Below are positions 17,566-25,208 of a stretch of DNA of 64,000 nt, piece after piece. The notes below the pieces were generated by a model. The model made no database searches, was not told the DNA's origin, and saw only the letters and a program-made list of their open reading frames with translations. The translations under genes were made by a program, and so were the position numbers. Within the stretch, counting starts at the first letter, position 1; each line of letters starts with the position of its first letter. The DNA is from DATJGR01 sp963812255. Its GTDB lineage: Bacteria > Pseudomonadota > Gammaproteobacteria > Pseudomonadales > Azotimanducaceae. Location of the stretch: positions 310,001-374,000 of the forward strand of contig CAWEUM010000005.1 of assembly GCA_963812255.1 (NCBI GenBank), written 5' to 3'.

Positions 17566-18789
17566 ATGAACATCTCCTCTTCCTACGACGTCGTCATTTA
17601 TGGCGCCACCGGGTTCACCGGCGCGCAGGCGGCGGACTATTTCGATGACCAGGTCGGCACCACATTGCGATGGGCAATCGCAGGACGCAATGCCTCGAAG
17701 CTGAACGCGCTGAGGGCCGAGTTGGACACGAAGCCCGACGTGCTCGTCGCAGATGCCGACGACGCCACGGCAATCGACGCGATGGTCGCGAAGGCGCGCG
17801 TCATCCTCACAACGGCCGGACCGTTCGCGCGCTACGGCGAAGCGCTGGTGCGCAGTTGCGCCGCACACGGCGTCGACTACGTGGACATTACCGGCGAGAC
17901 GCCGTGGGTGCGCCGCATGATCGATACATACGAACGCACCGCAATCGGCAGCGGCGTTCGGATCGTGCCGTGCTGCGGTTTCGACTCCGTGCCGTCGGAC
18001 ATCGGCGCACACATGCTGGTCGAACACTTCCGCTCGCAAGGCCGATCCACGCGCAGCGTGCGCGCATTCCAGCGCGCGCAGGGCGGCGTCAATGGCGGCA
18101 CGATCGCGTCGATGACGAATATGCTGGCCTCCGAAGATCGCAATGCATTCGACGATCCGTTGCTGCTCAACCCCGATGGCTATCGCACCAGCGACGAAGC
18201 ATTGGCGAATCGCGACCCGTTCGGCCCCGAGTTCGATCCGGATCTCGAGCGTTGGGTCGCGCCATTTTTCATGGCACCGATCAACACCCGCGTCGTCCGG
18301 CGCAGCAGCGCGCTGTCCAGCCAGTGGCAGATGCCGTACGGCGAGCGTTTCCGCTATCAGGAATTCTGGGATCTCGGTGCGTCGACTGGCTATTTGGCTA
18401 ACGCCGCCGTCGCGTTCGGCATGGGTTTCTTCCAGTCGATGATGCGGCTGCCCGGCGTCGGACGAATTGTCGAAGCCATCGCACCAGCGCCGGGTGACGG
18501 GCCGTCGGAGCAGACCATGGACGACGGCTTCTACGAGTGCCGATTGCTCGGCACCGCCGATGATGGCTCGAAGGCATGGGCATTGATCGCGGGAAGCGGC
18601 GATCCGGGTAACCGTGCCACCGTCAAGTTCGTCTGCGAAAGTGCGCTCGCATTGGCGACGCAGCGCGAGCGTCTGCCGGGCGGTGCGACGCGCGCGGGGT
18701 TTCTGACGCCGGCCACCGCGTTTGGAGACGTGCTGATCGAGCGCCTGCGCGCCGCAGGGGAGACGCTGGAGTGTCCAACGACTGCGTAG
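17566..18789 (+). CDS. Saccharopine dehydrogenase-like (trans-acting enoyl reductase type) protein
   Basis: Protein of 407 residues with an N-terminal Rossmann motif (VVIYGATGFTGAQAADYF, residues 9-26) followed by RWAIAGRNASKL. It also has the conserved VLTTAGPFARYGEALVRSCAAHGVDYVDITGE-type block, of which AGPFARYG and YVDITGE are clearest, and CCGFDSVPSDIG. This pattern is that of saccharopine dehydrogenase-like oxidoreductases, including the mycobacterial trans-acting enoyl reductases used in lipid synthesis. It lies 30 bases after the M48 gene on the same strand. The bacterial substrate is not known, and lysine catabolism is unlikely. Confidence 0.9.
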   Translation: MNISSSYDVVIYGATGFTGAQAADYFDDQVGTTLRWAIAGRNASKLNALRAELDTKPDVLVADADDATAIDAMVAKARVILTTAGPFARYGEALVRSCAAHGVDYVDITGETPWVRRMIDTYERTAIGSGVRIVPCCGFDSVPSDIGAHMLVEHFRSQGRSTRSVRAFQRAQGGVNGGTIASMTNMLASEDRNAFDDPLLLNPDGYRTSDEALANRDPFGPEFDPDLERWVAPFFMAPINTRVVRRSSALSSQWQMPYGERFRYQEFWDLGASTGYLANAAVAFGMGFFQSMMRLPGVGRIVEAIAPAPGDGPSEQTMDDGFYECRLLGTADDGSKAWALIAGSGDPGNRATVKFVCESALALATQRERLPGGATRAGFLTPATAFGDVLIERLRAAGETLECPTTA

Positions 18790-18846
18790 AGGGTCAGCCT
18801 TCGGCGGCGCCCGACCATGGGCTGACACGGCCGTGCCGCGCACGGT

Positions 18847-19290
18847 TTAGCCACCGTACAGTTGGAAGCACTCGACAGAAATCGGAGCGTTCGCCGACTC
18901 GAACTCGTCGATCTGTTGCTGCGTATACGGCGTCGCGCAGAATCCGCGTTGGGTGCGATGAATCTGCATCACTGTCTGGTAGCGCCCATCCGTATCACGA
19001 AGAATGATCTCGAACCACTCCGAGTCGACCGGCCGTATCGCGTAAGTCGCCGTGGACGGCTTGCCATCCGGAAGTTTCGATGTGAGCGTGCCATCCGCGA
19101 TGGTCCAGCGCATCTTGCCGAACAGGCCTTTGTAGCGAGCACGCGTCTTCGCTGACAATGCATCGAACATTGCCCGATTGGCTACCTCGGTCGCATCGGC
19201 ATCTGAGATCCATTCCTGCTCCAACCAGAGGTAGTCGTCGGCGGATGCGTCGAAAGGCGCCATCAGGCAAAGCAGCAAAAGCGTTTTCAT
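18847..19290 (-). CDS. Hypothetical exported protein
   Basis: Predicted exported protein of 147 residues that I do not recognise. ATG 19290 shares its A with the TGA stop of the upstream DUF4019 gene, so the pair is translationally coupled. The start MKTLLLLCLMAPFDASADD is a clear signal peptide cut after ASA. The mature part has a YKGLFGKMRWTIADGTLTS region and ends with a segment holding two cysteines (RGFCATP and VECFQLYGG). The longer frame running up to 19719 is a read-through of the neighbouring gene in another frame. Confidence 0.7.
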   Translation of the reverse strand: MKTLLLLCLMAPFDASADDYLWLEQEWISDADATEVANRAMFDALSAKTRARYKGLFGKMRWTIADGTLTSKLPDGKPSTATYAIRPVDSEWFEIILRDTDGRYQTVMQIHRTQRGFCATPYTQQQIDEFESANAPISVECFQLYGG

Positions 19291-19703
19291 CAGCGTATGT
19301 AGTACCCCGCTACCCGCCACTGCCCGTCGTCCATCATCGGTGTGACCGTTTCGACCGCTTCCGCCTTGTTCGCGAATCGGGTTTGAAACTGCAAAACAAC
19401 GTACTCGCCATCCGGAGCACCCGGCAACGTCGTCGTGTAGGTTGCGGACGCGAGATGCCGCTCGACAAACGCACCCAAAGGCGCTCTGACTGATGCCGCC
19501 AATTTCGCCCACTTCGCGGAATCGATCCGGGATCTGAATACCGACGCGGCCGCTTTCCACGACGCCTCGTATCGTTCGTTGTCGAGCAGTGCCAACCACA
19601 CGATTGCCGACTGCCTTGCCGCCGCTTCCTTTGCTTCGTCTGCGAACCCGGATAGCGGCGCCGCAACCAGACAGATCGCACACAAAATCGCAAACAGTTT
19701 CAT
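19290..19703 (-). CDS. DUF4019 domain exported protein
   Basis: Exported protein of 137 residues from ATG 19703. The signal peptide is MKLFAILCAICLVAAPLSGFADE. The mature region fits DUF4019: AIVWLALLDNERYEASWKAA near the start, FRSRIDSAKWAKLAASVRAPLG in the middle and the ending MMDDGQWRVAGYYIR. The ATG lies 3 bases after a GGTGCGGCCCA region with a moderate purine stretch (GGAGGTGCGGCC), which serves as ribosome binding site. The gene overlaps the next exported protein by one base. Function unknown; this family often occurs as small periplasmic proteins. Confidence 0.85.
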   Translation of the reverse strand: MKLFAILCAICLVAAPLSGFADEAKEAAARQSAIVWLALLDNERYEASWKAAASVFRSRIDSAKWAKLAASVRAPLGAFVERHLASATYTTTLPGAPDGEYVVLQFQTRFANKAEAVETVTPMMDDGQWRVAGYYIR

Positions 19704-19752
19704 TGGGCCGCACCTCCATCCGGAAACTTTGCCCGGAAGCATCGTTGCGCCT

Positions 19753-20250
19753 CTAACGCAGCCGCCCCATAGCGAACACATCTGCATAGGCACCGTCGCG
19801 AAACGCAAACTGCTTCAGGGTTCCTTCGATCACGAATCCACAGCGCTCGTACAGGCGCCGCGCACGGTCGTTGTCGGTGAAGACCTGCAGTTCCAACCGG
19901 CGAAGATCCATCCAGTTGTCTGCCAGGTTGAGTGCCGCGTCCATCAGCGCCTGGCCGCAACCCTTTGCCTGCGAGCCATCGTGCACCGCCATCGCGATCT
20001 CGCCGACGTGACGCCGCCTTGGTGATGTCAGGGTCCACATCGCAAGATTACCCACCGGACGCTCATCCACGCATGCGACCAACCGGATCATACCTTTGGG
20101 TTCTTCGGCCGCTCGGGCCTGCCAACTGCTCAGCGATGGATAGGGCATTTGCAGCGTGCCCCAGATGACGTTGGGTTGGCTGTATATCTCATGCAGCGCC
20201 CCCGCGTCCTCCGGTTCCTGACGGCGAATTCGAATCGAAAGGTTGGTCAT
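19753..20250 (-). CDS. GNAT acetyltransferase resembling L-amino acid N-acetyltransferase AaaT (YhhY)
   Basis: GNAT protein of 165 residues whose whole-length pattern matches E. coli YhhY (AaaT) as I remember it. It begins with an IRIRRQEPEDAGALHEIYSQPNVIWGTLQMPYPS-type start (shared words: I-Y-QP-V and TLQ-PYPS), then VGNLAMWTLTSPRRRHVGEIAM, the acetyl-CoA motif QAKGCGQALM, LELQVFTDNDRARRLYERCGFVIEGT and a DGAYADVFAMGRL ending. ATG 20250 follows GAGGGGTAGCGA. Amino acid acetylation is inferred from this resemblance. Confidence 0.85.
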   Translation of the reverse strand: MTNLSIRIRRQEPEDAGALHEIYSQPNVIWGTLQMPYPSLSSWQARAAEEPKGMIRLVACVDERPVGNLAMWTLTSPRRRHVGEIAMAVHDGSQAKGCGQALMDAALNLADNWMDLRRLELQVFTDNDRARRLYERCGFVIEGTLKQFAFRDGAYADVFAMGRLR

Positions 20251-20427
20251 TCGCTACCCCTCCGCCGCTCGACATCTCGAAACGCACCGGTACTCAATCA
20301 ACGTGAGCGAAGATCACCGCTGGGCCCGGCACAACCTGAATGAGCCGACAGAGTCCCAGCACACGACCCTGTGTCAACTCGCCCATGGCATGATGGCACA
20401 CTGCACGCTGGGAGCCATCGACAGGCA

Positions 20428-21471
20428 GTGAAATTCAATATCGGTATCAGCGGTGCGACCGGCGTAACCGGCGAGGTCACGCTGCGCATTCTCGAACAGC
20501 GCGGTTTTCCCGTCGGGCGTCTCCGTCTTTTCGCCTCCAGGCGCTCGGCCGGTCGGATCATCGGCTGGAAAGGAGCGGATTATCCCGTCGAAGCACTCGA
20601 AGATGGACACTTCGCCGGCCTGGATCTGGTAATCAGCGCGACGTCCGCGTCGATCGCGCGACAATGGGCGCCGCGAATGGTCGATGCCGGCGCAATCGTA
20701 ATCGATCAGTCCTCCGCGTTTCGGCTCGACCCTTCTGTGCCGCTGGTCGTACCCGAAATCAATGCCGACGATCTGAAATCGCACAATGGCACGATTGCCG
20801 GGCCGAATTGCACGACGGCCGTCGCAGTGATGGCCGTTGCGCCGCTGCATCAGGCATTCGGGGTCGCCAATGTCGTCAGTTCGTCGTATCAGGCGATGTC
20901 CGGCAAGGGCCGCGACGGCATGAAGGAGTTTCTGGACGCCTCAGCGCTCGCCGTGCATCAGATCGGGGGCCTGCGCGGAGACGAACCGCTCAACGTGTCG
21001 AGCCCCGTTCAGTTTCCGCAGATCGCTGCGTTCAATTTGTTCCCGCAGTGCGAAACGTTCCGGCACGGAGAGGACACGTCGACAGAAGAGGAAAAGATGG
21101 GTGCCGAGATGCGCAAGATGTTGCACGCGACCCAACTCTCCGTGCACGCGACGGCCGTCCGCGTCCCGGTGCTCGTCGGCCACACTGTTTCGCTTGCACT
21201 GAGTCTCGAGAAATCGGCCAGCCCGGAACAGGCGCGGCGTGCGCTGGAGGCATTTCCAGGCGTGCAAGTCCTCGACGAACCGTGGGCTGGAAAATACCCG
21301 ACGCCTCTGGCGGCCGCGGGCATCGACGACGTACTCATCGGGCGCATACGAGCCATTCCATTCATGAAAAACGGATTGTCGCTGATCGCCTCGGGAGACA
21401 ACCTGCGCAAAGGCAACGCGCTCAACGCCATCCAGGTGGCAGAGCGTGTGTTCGGACTCGTTGGCTGTTAG
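20428..21471 (+). CDS. asd: Aspartate-semialdehyde dehydrogenase
   Basis: Enzyme of 347 residues that reduces aspartyl phosphate to aspartate semialdehyde, in the lysine/threonine/methionine pathway. The NADP motif GATGVTGE lies at residues 9-16, the catalytic cysteine is Cys128 in GPNCTTA, and SSYQAMSGKG and the histidine in HATAVRVPVLVGHT match the active-site region. The start is GTG 20428 (VKFNIGISG); the frame continues upstream to 20371 but has no family similarity there. It stands alone here, not in a lysine operon, so it may be a second copy in the genome. Confidence 0.92.
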   Translation: MKFNIGISGATGVTGEVTLRILEQRGFPVGRLRLFASRRSAGRIIGWKGADYPVEALEDGHFAGLDLVISATSASIARQWAPRMVDAGAIVIDQSSAFRLDPSVPLVVPEINADDLKSHNGTIAGPNCTTAVAVMAVAPLHQAFGVANVVSSSYQAMSGKGRDGMKEFLDASALAVHQIGGLRGDEPLNVSSPVQFPQIAAFNLFPQCETFRHGEDTSTEEEKMGAEMRKMLHATQLSVHATAVRVPVLVGHTVSLALSLEKSASPEQARRALEAFPGVQVLDEPWAGKYPTPLAAAGIDDVLIGRIRAIPFMKNGLSLIASGDNLRKGNALNAIQVAERVFGLVGC

Positions 21472-21490
21472 CAGAAACCTGCTTCGTCAA

Positions 21491-21712
21491 TCAGGAATCG
21501 GGCTGCCGATACAGCTGCCAGACCATTCGGCACCACATCACCAACGCGACCAGGGCCAACAATGCGAGGCCGGTTGCGAGCATGAGCATGTGACGGGACA
21601 CCGCAAAGACGACTGCCGCGATCCCGTAACCGAGGATCACGAGCACGAAGACGGGGCCAACCGTCAACGCGACCAGCCGTCGATGCTTTTGCAGGAGCAT
21701 CGTTATGCACAT
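21491..21712 (-). CDS. Small two-span membrane protein, hypothetical
   Basis: Protein of 73 residues from ATG 21712 (a second ATG lies at 21700). It has two hydrophobic segments: LVALTVGPVFVLVILGYGIAAVV (residues about 13-35) and LMLATGLALLALVALVMW (about 42-60), joined by a short loop with SRH. A basic N-terminus (QKHRR) and short polar tail (QLYRQPDS) are consistent with an inner-membrane protein. It sits between asd (convergent) and an acyl-CoA dehydrogenase gene. No family is recognised. Confidence 0.55.
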   Translation of the reverse strand: MCITMLLQKHRRLVALTVGPVFVLVILGYGIAAVVFAVSRHMLMLATGLALLALVALVMWCRMVWQLYRQPDS

Positions 21713-21765
21713 CGGAGCGTTTCGGAGCGCGTTGTTTCGTCTTCACGATATGGCACCCACCGGCG

Positions 21766-22962
21766 TTATCGCAACCCGAAATCGAACGTCCCGCCATTAC
21801 CGTAGAACTTCAATATCCGCCGCGCCGTCGTCTGCACGTGCACCTCATCAGCGCCGTCGTAGATGCGCGCGAACCGCGCGTGGCGATACATGCGTTCGAG
21901 GGGCGTGTCGGCGGTGACACCTTTCGCGCCCCACACCTGAATCGCGCGGTCGATGACGTTGTGCAGCATCTGCGCGCCGTACACCTTGATCAGGCCGATT
22001 TCGACACGTGCCTCGTCGCCCTGGTCAATCTTCTGCGCCGCGTGCAACGTCAATAGGCGGCTTGCCTGAATCTCAGCCGCCGAATCGAAAATGAATTTCT
22101 GGATCTGCTGGTGCTGACCAAGCGTCTTGCCGAACGCGACCCGTGAATTGGCGCGCTGGCACATCAGATCGAACGCACGCTGCGCCTGGCCGAGCCAGCG
22201 CATGCAGTGGAAGATGCGGCCGGGGCCGAGACGATCCTGCGCTATTTTGAAGCCGTGCCCACGCGGCCCCAACAGATTCGCTTTGGGGACGCGGACGTTG
22301 TCGTAGGCCACTTCGTAGTGGCCTTCGAACTCGCCCATCACTTTGACGTCGCGCACGATGTTGTAGCCCTCGGTACTGGTCGGCACGACGATCTGGCTGA
22401 ACGCCGCATGATCCGGCACGTCGGTTTCGGTGCGGCACATCACCGTGGTGTATGCGGCTTGCGCGGCACCCGACGTAAACCACTTGCGGCCGTTGATCAC
22501 CCATTCGTCGCCGATCAGTTCGCCACGCGTCTGCAGTTGCGTCGGGTCGGAACTGGCCACATCCGGTTCCGTCATGCCGAAGCTCGGAAATACCTCGCCG
22601 GCTACCAGCGGTTTCAGATATTTGTCGCGCCATTCGTCACTCGCGTAGCGGTGCAGCATGATCGAATCCTGAAGCGAGTGGGTGCCGAGCGCCACGGTCG
22701 CGGCCGGCGAGCGACCGACGACTTCGTTGATGAACACGTAGTCCATGAACGGCAAACCGCCGCCGCCGATTTCCTCGGGATGGCCGAGCGCCCAGAGCCC
22801 CTCGGCCTTGGCTTGTTGCATCAACTCGCGCATCGTCCCCGCGCGACCGTCGCGGTCGGATTCGAACAGCGCTTCCTCCTTTGGATAGATGCGCTCTTCG
22901 ATGAACTTCAGAACTTTGTTGCGCAGCGGTTCGATGTGCTCCGGTATCGACAGATTCAGCAT
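21766..22962 (-). CDS. Acyl-CoA dehydrogenase (ACAD10/11-like)
   Basis: FAD-dependent acyl-CoA dehydrogenase of 398 residues. Recognisable are the N-terminal helices (MLNLSIPEHIEPLRNKVLKF), the FGMTEPDVASSDPTQ FAD/substrate stretch, VINGRKWFTSGA, the LGPGRIFHCMRWLG helix, VAFGKTLGQHQQIQ and the ending ARIYDGADEVH. The YDGADEVH form and VWGAKGVTADTPL are typical of the ACAD11-like branch. These enzymes act on 2- or 3-substituted or long-chain acyl-CoAs. ATG 22962 follows GGAGGCGAGGG. Its precise chain length preference is unknown. Confidence 0.93.
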   Translation of the reverse strand: MLNLSIPEHIEPLRNKVLKFIEERIYPKEEALFESDRDGRAGTMRELMQQAKAEGLWALGHPEEIGGGGLPFMDYVFINEVVGRSPAATVALGTHSLQDSIMLHRYASDEWRDKYLKPLVAGEVFPSFGMTEPDVASSDPTQLQTRGELIGDEWVINGRKWFTSGAAQAAYTTVMCRTETDVPDHAAFSQIVVPTSTEGYNIVRDVKVMGEFEGHYEVAYDNVRVPKANLLGPRGHGFKIAQDRLGPGRIFHCMRWLGQAQRAFDLMCQRANSRVAFGKTLGQHQQIQKFIFDSAAEIQASRLLTLHAAQKIDQGDEARVEIGLIKVYGAQMLHNVIDRAIQVWGAKGVTADTPLERMYRHARFARIYDGADEVHVQTTARRILKFYGNGGTFDFGLR

Positions 22963-23030
22963 GACTCACCCTCGCCTCCAAGTGACCGGTTACACTACCG
23001 CCGGAACTTCCGATACTGCAAGGAATGGTC

Positions 23031-23507
23031 ATGCAGCCAGGCTCCATTGCAACGCGCTTTCTATTGCTCGCGGCACTGCTCGGCGGCTGCGCGCAATACA
23101 AACCGGTAGACGTGTTCGTGGTCGGGTTGCAACCGGTGGCCGGCGCGGGACTCGAACAGCGTGTTCGCGTCGACCTGCGGATTCAGAATCCGAACGACCA
23201 GCCGATCACCGCGAAGGGCATGCAGGTACGCCTCGACGTCAATGGCGCGCGGCTCGCGCGCGGCGTCAGCGACGCGGGTTTCACCATTCCGCGCTACGGC
23301 GAGACCACGACCAGCGTGGTGGCGACCACCACGCTATTCGATCTGGCGAAACAGTTGGCGGTGCTGCAAGGCAAGCAGTCGTTCCGCTATGTGCTCGAAG
23401 GCGACGTGTACGTCGAGGGTCTCGGCCGGTCCGTGAGTTTCCACAACGACGGTGAATTCAAACCCGGCACGCCGGTCAACCCGGCGCCTGGCGGTGCGCT
23501 ACAGTAG
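23031..23507 (+). CDS. LEA type 2 (LEA14-like) lipoprotein
   Basis: Lipoprotein of 158 residues with a LEA14/WHy-type beta-sandwich. The signal and lipobox are ATRFLLLAALLGGC (Cys at about residue 20). The mature part has QRVRVDLRIQNPNDQPI, with the NPN words typical of this domain, and GARLARGVSDAGFTIPRYGE. ATG 23031 is chosen because AAGGA lies seven bases upstream; ATG 23025 is also in frame. The region up to the divergent acyl-CoA dehydrogenase gene is about 68 bases. Such proteins are linked to desiccation or stress in plants; the bacterial role is unknown. Confidence 0.85.
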   Translation: MQPGSIATRFLLLAALLGGCAQYKPVDVFVVGLQPVAGAGLEQRVRVDLRIQNPNDQPITAKGMQVRLDVNGARLARGVSDAGFTIPRYGETTTSVVATTTLFDLAKQLAVLQGKQSFRYVLEGDVYVEGLGRSVSFHNDGEFKPGTPVNPAPGGALQ

Positions 23508-23537
23508 CGATACCGTAGCGACATGGGAGGCGACCCG

Positions 23538-23906
23538 ATGCGCAAGCGCTTCATCCTGATTTTCGCCCTGGCGTTGACGGCGTGCGCCAGCCACAACAGC
23601 CCGCCGGGCGGCGTCATCGTGGATATGAAGGGCGTCGATCCGGCGCAATACCAACGCGACCTCAACGAATGCACGACCTACGCGAACCAGGTCGATACCG
23701 CCGGCAAGGTCGGCGGTAATGCGGCTGGCGGGGCGGTGGTCGGCGGCGCGATCGGCGCGATCTTCGGCGGTTCCGAAGGGGCCGCACGCGGTGCCGGAGC
23801 AGGCGCGGTCGGCGGCGGCGCGCGCGGTGTCGAACGAACCGCGGCGGAACGGCACCAGGTGGTCGCAAACTGCCTGCGGCATCGCGGTTATTCGGTGCTG
23901 AACTGA
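23538..23906 (+). CDS. Glycine-zipper lipoprotein
   Basis: Lipoprotein of 122 residues from ATG 23538, preceded by GGGAGGCG. The signal MRKRFILIFALALTAC has the lipobox LTAC (Cys16). The central region is a glycine zipper (GGNAAGGAVVGGAIGAIFGG and again GAARGAGAGAVGGGARG), a motif that packs membrane-spanning helices. A Cys pair in the outer parts (NECTTY and ANCLRHRGY) may form a disulphide. It follows the LEA14-like lipoprotein with a 30-base gap and precedes the PhyH gene by 8 bases, so the three are likely cotranscribed. Confidence 0.8.
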   Translation: MRKRFILIFALALTACASHNSPPGGVIVDMKGVDPAQYQRDLNECTTYANQVDTAGKVGGNAAGGAVVGGAIGAIFGGSEGAARGAGAGAVGGGARGVERTAAERHQVVANCLRHRGYSVLN

Positions 23907-23914
23907 TTGCGGGC

Positions 23915-24583
23915 ATGATCGACCGCGGCCGATACATCGAGGACGGGTATCTGATCGTCCCGAATCTGCTGGACGCCAACAGCTGCGCTCGGTTGCGAGC
24001 GGAAGCGTTTCGTTTTGCTGCCGGTCGTGGCCTCGCCGTCGACGCGCAGCTGATTCATCGTTCGGCGGTGCTGCGCGAATTCGTCACACATGGTCCGCAG
24101 ATCGCACTCGCGATCGAACTGCTGGGTGCCAACGTCTGCTTCACGCATCAGCAATATATCGTCAAGCATCCGGATCCGCTCGCACGCACTGACGTGCCGT
24201 GGCACCAGGACAGTGGCTACGGTCATCTGGAACCGTCTCTCGATCTGACCGTCTGGATCGCGCTCGACGATTGCGTGCCAGACAATGGATGCCTGTGGGT
24301 GCTGCCCGGTTCGCAGCGTGGAGGTCTGCTACCGCATGCTCAAACGGGTGGATTGCGCGGCGTCGCCATCGACGAACCCGGCATCGCGCTGCCAATGAGC
24401 GCCGGTGATGCGGTGCTGTTCAACGGGCTGTTGCTGCATCGTTCGCTGCCGAACGAAACCGATGCAGCGCGGGTTGCGCTGTATCTGCGCTACTGCGATC
24501 CACGGGTCGTGATGGTCAACCACGGCAATCGGCCGGTGCTCGAGGACGGCTACTCGTGGATGGTGGCGGGTGAAGCCAACTGA
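23915..24583 (+). CDS. Phytanoyl-CoA dioxygenase (PhyH) family protein
   Basis: Fe(II)/2-oxoglutarate dioxygenase of 222 residues. The iron-binding HxD is WHQDSGYG (H97, D99) and the distal His is in LLLHRSLPN (H175), followed by the RVALYLRY strand that holds the 2-oxoglutarate arginine. PLSAGD-like spacing (LPMSAGDAVLFNG) also fits PhyH. This family hydroxylates phytanoyl-CoA, ectoine and many secondary metabolites. ATG 23915 follows the lipoprotein gene by 8 bases. Substrate cannot be deduced. Confidence 0.9.
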   Translation: MIDRGRYIEDGYLIVPNLLDANSCARLRAEAFRFAAGRGLAVDAQLIHRSAVLREFVTHGPQIALAIELLGANVCFTHQQYIVKHPDPLARTDVPWHQDSGYGHLEPSLDLTVWIALDDCVPDNGCLWVLPGSQRGGLLPHAQTGGLRGVAIDEPGIALPMSAGDAVLFNGLLLHRSLPNETDAARVALYLRYCDPRVVMVNHGNRPVLEDGYSWMVAGEAN

Positions 24584-24599
24584 ATCGGCGTACTCCAGT

Positions 24600-25061
24600 T
24601 CAGCCGCCGAAACGTCCAACGCCGGTCAGCCGAGGCAGGAAATAGCCGTCGTCGAGCGATCCGATCGTCACGGTTTTGCCTTTCGACGGCGCGTGCACGA
24701 AGCGTCCGCCCCCGACATAGATGCCGACATGGCGGCGATTCCAGCTGGTGTGGAAGAACAGCAGATCACCCGGCTCGGCCTGCGATAGATCGATTGATTG
24801 CGCGGCGCGCACCTGCGCGGCAGCGGTGCGCGGAACCGTCAATCCGGCACGCCGATACGCGTAGTACACCAGTCCACTGCAGTCGAAACCCTTGGGCGTG
24901 CTACCGCCATAGCGGTATCTGACACCCACCATCGTCTTGGCCACCGCAGCCGCGCGTGCGCCGTACGGTGACGCTGCAGGGCCGTGCGTCGCACATCCCG
25001 CCGAAACGAGCAGCAATAGAGCCAGCAGCCATTTCGGGTCGCGGCGATGATCAGACCTCAT
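24600..25061 (-). CDS. NlpC/P60 family cysteine peptidase lipoprotein
   Basis: Peptidoglycan endopeptidase-like lipoprotein of 153 residues. The lipobox is SAGC (Cys23). The NlpC/P60 domain has the catalytic Cys61 in FDCSGLVYYAY, His111 in RRHVGIYVGGG and a polar third residue at His123 in RFVHAPSKGK. The length and order match Spr (MepS)-like enzymes that cut peptide crosslinks in the cell wall. It is divergent from the acyl-CoA carboxylase gene and converges on the PhyH gene with 16 bases between the stops. Confidence 0.92.
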   Translation of the reverse strand: MRSDHRRDPKWLLALLLLVSAGCATHGPAASPYGARAAAVAKTMVGVRYRYGGSTPKGFDCSGLVYYAYRRAGLTVPRTAAAQVRAAQSIDLSQAEPGDLLFFHTSWNRRHVGIYVGGGRFVHAPSKGKTVTIGSLDDGYFLPRLTGVGRFGG

Positions 25062-25208
25062 GCGAGTGATCGTAACTGCGCAAGGTGCCGAGGCACGATG
25101 GCGAAATGCACCTCCACCGAGTTCAGGCGAGCCGGCTCTATCAGGCCAGCGGCGGTAATCCTGTATATTTCCCGCACATCATCAATGTGTTCAGAGAATC
25201 GTAAAACC

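Noticed and set aside
18847..19719. The long 290-codon version of the exported protein gene
   Set aside because: The first 143 codons overlap the DUF4019 gene in another frame and carry no signal; the real start is at 19290.
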